Source: Macrothele yani (Eukaryota; Arthropoda; Arachnida; Araneae; Macrothelidae). From it: DNA of 64,000 nt. Positions within the stretch are counted from its first letter, which is position 1. Every line of letters starts with the position of its first letter. The translations under genes and the position numbers were made by a program. The notes under the pieces are model-generated. The model saw nothing but the letters and a program-made list of their open reading frames with translations. It did not search any database and was not told where the DNA came from. The stretch covers positions 121,656,270 through 121,720,269 of the forward strand of contig CM076995.1 of the NCBI GenBank assembly GCA_039090855.1, read 5' to 3'. Positions 57,994 through 64,000 of the stretch are shown piece by piece.

Positions 57994-59573
57994 TAGAATA
58001 AGCTATAAATTCATGAAGAGAGGGAGAGATTGCACTTCAACTGTCCAAACTTATCCACAGTGTTTATGTTATGTTCCCTAAGTCAAGAGCATTTATGTGT
58101 TTTTGCAAATCTTGATTTTCTGACAGAAATATGTGTTCTTCCTTTTATGGTCTATATAAATACAACAAGTGGGTGTCATCTGATTATGTTTGCTTTTATA
58201 AGGCCTAGTTGCAAAAAGTGGAATTGCCAAAAAAATTGTTAAAAGCTGATTGTGTTCGAAAACAAAAACACATGGTTGTCTTGGTTATTCTCAGACCCCT
58301 TGAAACACTTTGTTGTTGTTTTTGGTTAAGTTTTTAAAATAAATGCAGGCCAAGTGGCCTTTTAAAAACCTAAACCTTGTGCAGTGAAGAATTAGTTGAC
58401 ACAGTTGAAGCTCATCGCAGGGTCACATGCTAATCCACCTTAGCTTGCACAAGGCCGGAAACAACCCCGGGAAGCTTCTTTATTTAATTAATGGATTTTT
58501 GTCCTAACCACTAATTTGATCATCACAGCCTCCAAAAGTTATTACATGTGTACATTGTATACCATCTAATTTTTAGTGTTTACAAATTTAGTACACATGT
58601 AAACAATAATTACTTATTTTACACTTGCAGGTGCCTCAACTCATCGTATATTCAAACAACGCAAACCTTCAATAATAACTTTTGGTAGTTTCAAACATCA
58701 GTGTTGCATTTTATTTATATTTTCAGTTATCATGGCCTTAAGATAATTGAATTTACTTTTTGTTTTGAAATGCATCCACCCATCTCCCAAATTTTAGTTT
58801 TCACCTAAATCCAACTTTTACCATAATTTTATGATTTGCATAAAGTTTAAATAGTAATTACCCAGAATAACTATTCTCTTTTTTCCCACCATAACATTTC
58901 CTCCCATTTTCGATTTTAAATACATTTATGTAATTAAACAGTAATACAATGCAAGGAAACACGAGGCGGGGGGGGGGGGGGAGAAAAAGATTATGGGAGA
59001 AATAGTTGCTGTTAGCTTTCATTTTCAAAATTTTTGTCTTAAAATATTTCACAAACATACGGGTAGCAGAGGGTACATCACAAGTAAAAGAATTTTAAGA
59101 TTACATGGCTCCATCTAACACCTGTTTTGTGAAATTGCTGCCTCAGTTTTCAAACTGAAACACAAACATTGATACAACGAAATGTTATTTTGTTGGACAG
59201 AGGTAACATTGTGAGAAAAAAATGACTATTATGGAAAAAGCCATCCAATTTTCATTTTCAGAAAGTTTTGAAAGATGGAAAACTTGCATCCATGATCAAG
59301 AATCTGAAAAAGGATTTAATAGAGTTCTGGGGATATCATTTTTGTCTGTAGGACCAAAATTAAATATGGGACTATGTCACCTGTCACTACGATTCTGCTA
59401 CAGGGTTGAGAGCTAAGGTCTGCTACCAGTTATTTCTTATTAAAAAAAATGTTAGTAAAACAGTTTAAATGTGACACTGGAACTGAAATACTAAGCTTTT
59501 TTAACTTTACAATAGTGTAATTTAAATATTTAAGTCAAATACCATATTTAAGTAATATTTAATTATTTTTCAG
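57994..59573. other. Intron end, with one satellite-like module
   Basis: Mostly AT-rich sequence before the last exon. The part from about 58880 to 59360, with a G run at 58969-58981, shows two diverged copies of the module described at 50190-51000 (GATTATGGGAGAAAT, CGAAATGTTATTT, GGACAGAGGTAACATTGTGAG). Nothing else was recognised. Confidence 0.5.
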
Positions 59574-59797
59574 AGAAGCGAGAGAAAAAAAGGTTTAAAA
59601 TTCAAGCAGACAACAGTGAAAAAAGAAGTGCTGATGAAAAGTGCAATGAAGTTTCAATCTGTGATACACTATCATGTGGTGACAATGAGGAGGCAAGTGA
59701 GTTAGTATCAAAGGATGAAAGCGAGACACAAACTGCACAGTTGATATCAGAATCAAAAAAAGATGCCAATGAAATTGAACCACAGAATTGTTATTAG
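59574..59797 (+). CDS. NSUN2: NSUN2-like, terminal coding exon with stop
   Basis: The exon starts after attatttttcag. Its first two bases complete the Glu codon begun at 36868, after which it reads KREKKRFKIQADNSEKR and a charged acidic tail ending EIEPQNCY and a TAG stop (59795-59797). Vertebrate NSUN2 also has a short KK-rich stretch followed by a poorly conserved acidic tail after the GLEV motif, so both position and composition fit. The tail is low complexity and would not be recognised alone. The splice phase and the basic KREKK start support it. The intron before it is about 22.7 kb and is mostly transposon. Confidence 0.82.
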
Positions 59798-60682
59798 CAT
59801 TATTTTTATACAAATGTACACTATGCTGCATGCAAATTGCTGAACGAAAATTAAAATATTTGTTGACATACCTGATTATGTAGTCTTTCTTGATGCAGAT
59901 AAATTAACATTTAAATTTTACAGTATTTATGCTTTTTACAAATGTGAATTGTTTTACTTATAATTTAGTATTGTACAAGAGGAATCATAAACCAATAATA
60001 TCCTTCACAATTCCATGGTTATGCTTCCAGCTTTTCCTTTCTTACCAAGCTGTGGGAAGGTTGATTTACCTGAAAAAAAAAACAAAGTAATAACATTATG
60101 CTTCAAGCAGAAATGGCAATGAAGTTTCAAATTTTTGTAGTAGTGAATACACCAATTAATTACATTTTAGCAATGCTAGACAAATAAACATCCACTTTTA
60201 ATTAAAATAAGATACATTTTCAGTATCTTTTGCATAAAAATATCCATAGTAATTCATTGGAGAAAAAAAAATTTGGATTTACCTTGTGCTGAGTCTACTC
60301 GAGTGAAAATTCTGGTAATTAAAAACAACCGCATAATTTTGCCTTACATGTTTTCACAAAGGAAATAACACTGTTATACAGAATCACTCTGTGGAATATC
60401 CTCTTAAGTTCTAGCAACCTTAGACAATAATAGCGCTAGACTTATGGCATGAAGATAATTTCCGCACACTGCAGAAATAATAAGATGAATGGTGTAACAC
60501 ACCAAACTTAAGTGAAGGTGAATCATGGGCTTATTTTAACATCAGCAAATTGTATTTCAGCTTGCATGAATTGCAAACACAGTATCACCACTAATTTCAG
60601 CACTAGATGGATATGTGAAGGTTCTTATACTTATCAGTGTGGATTCAAACCCCACTAAATAAATGTGGAGGAGGTAATATAC
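59798..60682 (+). other. Probable 3' UTR and downstream spacer
   Basis: AT-rich sequence without a recognisable gene lies between the NSUN2-like stop and the long-TIR transposon that starts at 60683. It contains the candidate poly(A) signals noted separately. I see no repeat or RNA gene here. Confidence 0.5.
59850..59855 (+). promoter_or_regulatory. Candidate polyadenylation signal ATTAAA
   Basis: ATTAAA lies 53 bases after the stop codon of the NSUN2-like gene. It is a common variant signal. Canonical AATAAA hexamers also occur at about 60183-60188 and 60658-60663, still upstream of the next transposon, so the true 3' end could be any of these. Confidence 0.3.
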
Positions 60683-63510
60683 GGGTCATTCCATGTCAAA
60701 TCAACAAGGCTCACAACCCAACATTTTTTTATTTTTATGAAACTTGGTATAATTGTAGTACTCATCAATATAAACAAACATGATTTTTTTTAGAATTTTT
60801 AATGCATCCGTTTTTGAGTTATTGATTTTTGAAATTTCAAAAAAAACCCTGAAATTTCATCATCTGAGCAAACTTTAACTGCCAATTACTCGGGTTCTAG
60901 TAGAGCTAGGGTCATGAATTATGGCTCATTTTAAAGATCTTGAATTGGGCTTTCATTTGATATGCCACATGATACTATTAAAAAACATTAATGTCAATTT
61001 TAAAATCGAAAAACGGGTTTTTTTTAAAAAATCTGAAAAAAATATATGTTTAACAAACATTATTTTTCTATATATCCTGAAAGTTTCATTATGGGATCAC
61101 TATAAAAAAAAATGTAGAACAATGCAACTGAAATGTGCCAGATGTACTTACCGGTTCCACCGATGACTGGAAGGGTATTCTTCATGTGGTTTGTGTAAAA
61201 TGTCATACTTGTTCTTTTAAACATTGTGAATGTTAAAGAATAAAAATAAACATCTAAGTAATTTGAAACTGTGTCCCAAAGTAATTCTTTTCATAATTTA
61301 GTATAAGGTTCTGTGTGCATATTTACACTTACAAAATTATTTTATCTTCTATATGTATCCTGCTTTTTTTCTTTCTTTTAAATTTTGCCGCACTTGTATG
61401 CCAGTGCTTGATTTGCCTTCTTTGTCTCAGTCATTGTTAAATTATATACTCTTCCAGTAGCTGTTGTCGGGTCAACTTTTAACAAAACATCAGATTTATG
61501 AACCAACAGTATATCCGGTGATTGAGGATACTTGTATGATGGAGATGGACCATGCGGCTCCAGGAAGCTCACTTTTACCTCTTCTGTGTCCTCATACACA
61601 CCAAGTACACATCCCAACCACCAGTGCTCTGAGTACTTACTAATCACAAAACCTACCATATTTTCAAAACTAATGTTCTCTTCCCCTTCATCTGTTGCAC
61701 ATATCTCTTCTTTAAAATGCTCAGAAAGTGAGTAAGTTTTGACTGGTAATTTGTGTTTTCCTGCAGGAATGAAACAATGGAGTTTCTGAGTACCACTTAT
61801 TGTCTTAGCAGAAGCTATTCTACTTTTAAGGATAATTTCCTCCTCTTTGTAATTTTCTGTTGTTGCAAACCGAAAGTGAATGGAGGCAATATTAGCAGTG
61901 GCCCATTCAAAGAGTTGGCGTGGGGTCATAATTTGATTATTATAAACAAGTTGTAAACTTGCCTTTGCAGCTAATCGCTTCACAGTACCCCCTATCCCAT
62001 CACATGCATTTTTGCCATGTGCTGTTGCAAAAAATTCCATTCTGCTTTTATATTAAAGTCAGTCTCGTGGTAGCACGACTTGTTTTTGCATTTTGAAGCT
62101 GCTCCATCGGAAAAATAAAATATCTTTTCAGGTTTTTGAGAAAAATGTGACTGCATGAAACTAATTAGGTAATGCTGAAACAGATGGACAGCTATACTGT
62201 CGTGAATTAAGCAGTCGGATATAATCACAAAACTAACATGTACATGTCCTAGGTTCTGAGTTTTCTCATCTCAATAGTATATAACTATAGGATGCAGGGT
62301 TGCTTGGGCATTGTTCCAGTGAAAACCCTGAGCTGCATCTTGCAATACAAAAGAATAATTTTCAGCAAAGTCACAAATTACTATGTATTGATTTTCTGTT
62401 ATTGTCTTTAAGTTAAATGTCTTAAGTAACTTGACTGTTGAGTTGCTATAAAAGAATGGTGAAGCAGGGCTGGAAGTTTTCCAAACAGCAGGTCCAAAAA
62501 CTCCTGTGTGGATTTTGATAATGTTTCAAGTACTGTCCTCTTCTCTAATTGCATCCATTGCTTGAATGTCACATTTTCTATAATATTTAGATGGAACAGC
62601 ATGGCCTTTGGCTTCTTGTTTATTATAGCTGTCAGAAGGTGAAGAGGAATGTTCAGCAGCTTCAGAGTGAAATTTCTGGATTGCTTTACGACAACTATCG
62701 CAGATCTTGTCTCCAGTTTTGAGCAACTAGTTCTGTAGCAATAGATTATTGGAAACTGGTTGCAGATTTTTTTTTGTTATATTTATGGTTTGGTTTCCCA
62801 AGAGGGTTGCAACAGTAAACCACACTTGAAACTTTTGATGTGGGTGGTCTGCTGGCATCCATCTTTTACTTTGCTTTTACTTTAAAACCTAGGAAAGAAA
62901 CACAATTTGTTACCCTTATGGATATATATTAACTTTTTAACTAATTATAATTAATCCATTAACATTTGCAGTGTTTGTAAGACCAGGGATAACATTTTAG
63001 ACAGACAAAATAAACAATTCCTCAGTCAGTGATGGTGCATTTAGTAACATCCTTCTGTTATTTATTTTTTTATAGCGATCCCATTATGAAACTTTCAGGA
63101 TATGTAGAAAAATAATGTTTGTTAAACATACATTTTTTTCAGATCACATTTTTTTATATTTCAATTTTAAAATTTTAAAATTGGCATTAAATTTTTTTAA
63201 TAGTGTCATGTGGCATATCAAATGAAAGCCCAATTCAAGATCTTTAAAATGAGCCATAATTCATGACCCCAGCTCTACTAGAACCTGAGTAATTGGCAGT
63301 TAAAGTTTGCTCAGATGATGAAATTTCAGGGTTTTTTTTTGAAATTTCAAAAATCAATAACTCAAAAATGCATGCATTAAAAATTCTGAAAAAAATTCAT
63401 ATATGTTTATATTGATGAATTCTACAAATATACCAAGTTTCATAAAAATCAAAAATGGTCAGCTTGAAAATACTATTTTTGCTGGTTGATTTTACATGGA
63501 ATGATGACCC
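60683..63510 (-). mobile_element. DNA transposon with about 430-bp TIRs, unassigned superfamily
   Basis: The ends are GGGTCATTCCATGTCAAATC on the left and, inverted, GGGTCATCATTCCATGTAAA. The arms (60683-61111 and about 63065-63510) remain similar throughout; for example CATTTGATATGCCACATGA and GAGCCATAATTCATGACCC occur in mirror order. ATAC on both sides (60679-60682 and 63511-63514) suggests a 4-bp target duplication. The core encodes one transposase-like gene on the - strand. It lies just downstream of the NSUN2-like gene. Confidence 0.8.
61378..62726 (-). pseudogene. Putative DDE-type transposase of the long-TIR element, frameshifted
   Basis: From 62726 leftward: a Cys-bearing N-terminus (KTGDKICDSCRKAIQKF), then KYYRKCDIQAMDAIREE, a switch of frame at about 62560 (VTFKQWMQLEKRTVLE), then near 62370 CDFAENYSF and DAAQGFHWNN. 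FVIISDCLIHDS and FYFSDGAASKCKN follow (about 62100-62230). The last shift at about 62035 leads into EFFATAHGKNACDGIGGTVK and a C-terminus ending YKCGKI (61378). An in-frame TGA lies near 62270. CDFAENY, FSDGAAS and the AEW..FFATAHGK region look like D, D and E/H positions of a DDE fold. That is inference; this protein type is common in arthropod genomes under uncharacterised names. Confidence 0.6.
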
Positions 63511-63514
63511 ATAC

Positions 63515-64000
63515 ATACTAAGAATGGCTACAACCAACAAATCGGCGAGTGTACTACAATAATGTCCATGTACTGAATGACTGCTATTTTATCTGTATCA
63601 CAATCCCATCTCACATGCAACTGATAGTGGTAGAAATATGATATGATACTGTGTTAAGTGACGAAAGTAGATTCTGTGTAAGACAGATAAAAATGAAAAT
63701 ACTAGTAACTAATTCTATGTGAAATCAGAGAGTTACATAAGCCCTACTGTTAATATGTGGTATAATCAGTTACTACAGTTGAAAATACTTCTGGTATGCA
63801 AGAAAAACACTGTAACTAATCTTCAACCATTTGAGGAAGTGTCTTGTCAACACAACATATACTTACATATATGTGTAACTAACATTACTAGAGTTGTCTT
63901 GGAAAATGTTATGTTACTTGATGTGGTCATTCTCTAGACACATTTCAAATAGACAATCTATGAAGTAATGCAGGAAAACATCTGGCCCAACAATTACTCC
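63515..64000. other. Downstream sequence, nothing recognised
   Basis: AT-rich sequence to the window end, without a supported gene, repeat or RNA. Confidence 0.4.

Overview
This is a eukaryotic, AT-rich window with no bacterial features. It holds the 3' part of one host gene on the + strand. The gene is embedded in, and probably greatly lengthened by, transposable elements. Six exons (1354-1486, 14539-14616, 23911-24049, 30298-30337, 36747-36868, 59574-59797) splice with GT-AG ends and matching phases into one frame of about 244 residues. This reads as the C-terminal part of an NSUN2-like tRNA (cytosine-5) methyltransferase. The catalytic half must lie upstream of the window. The five complete introns are about 13.1, 9.3, 6.2, 6.4 and 22.7 kb. 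Long introns plus abundant Tc1/mariner, RTE and hAT-type elements suggest an invertebrate metazoan, most likely an arthropod. The species cannot be named from the sequence.

Region by region. 1-352: 3' end of an RTE-type LINE. 875-1050: pogo-like MITE. 3527-4744: Tc1 element. 4759-6630: a second, different LINE. 6640-7850: dead mariner. 7855-13893: a head-to-head and tandem cluster of RTE copies, including one uninterrupted 984-codon endonuclease/reverse-transcriptase ORF. 17740-18790: mori-like mariner. 18928-19863: a scrambled RTE copy. 19994-23417: a mariner that carries a nested 1.8-kb hAT-like element and an internal minisatellite. 24284-24545: hAT-like MITE. 24729-27840: near full-length RTE with one nonsense codon and a 5' palindrome. 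29042-30190: Tc1 relic. 30381-31633: near-intact mariner. 33250-34000: LINE relic with a tRNA-derived SINE inside. 34234-35401: Tc1.

The last, 22.7-kb intron holds a long-TIR element (37269-38581), a fold-back element (39789-40529), a second SINE copy and a composite element of about 10.2 kb (41788-51980). The composite carries a decayed BED/hAT-like transposase plus a nested Tc1 and a nested RTE. Further along are a palindromic retroposed unit with a tRNA-Thr-like cloverleaf (about 55188-55976) and another Tc1 (56446-57993). Downstream of the gene sits an unclassified 2.8-kb DNA transposon with TIRs of about 430 bp (60683-63510).

The features form no pathway: one conserved housekeeping gene is interrupted by mobile elements. 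The most unusual observations are the fold-back or scrambled 5' ends of several RTE copies, the tRNA-Thr-like inverted unit, the satellite-like module found in different transposons, and the long-TIR element with an unassigned transposase. All calls come from reading the sequence and from recalled family motifs; no alignment or database search was run.
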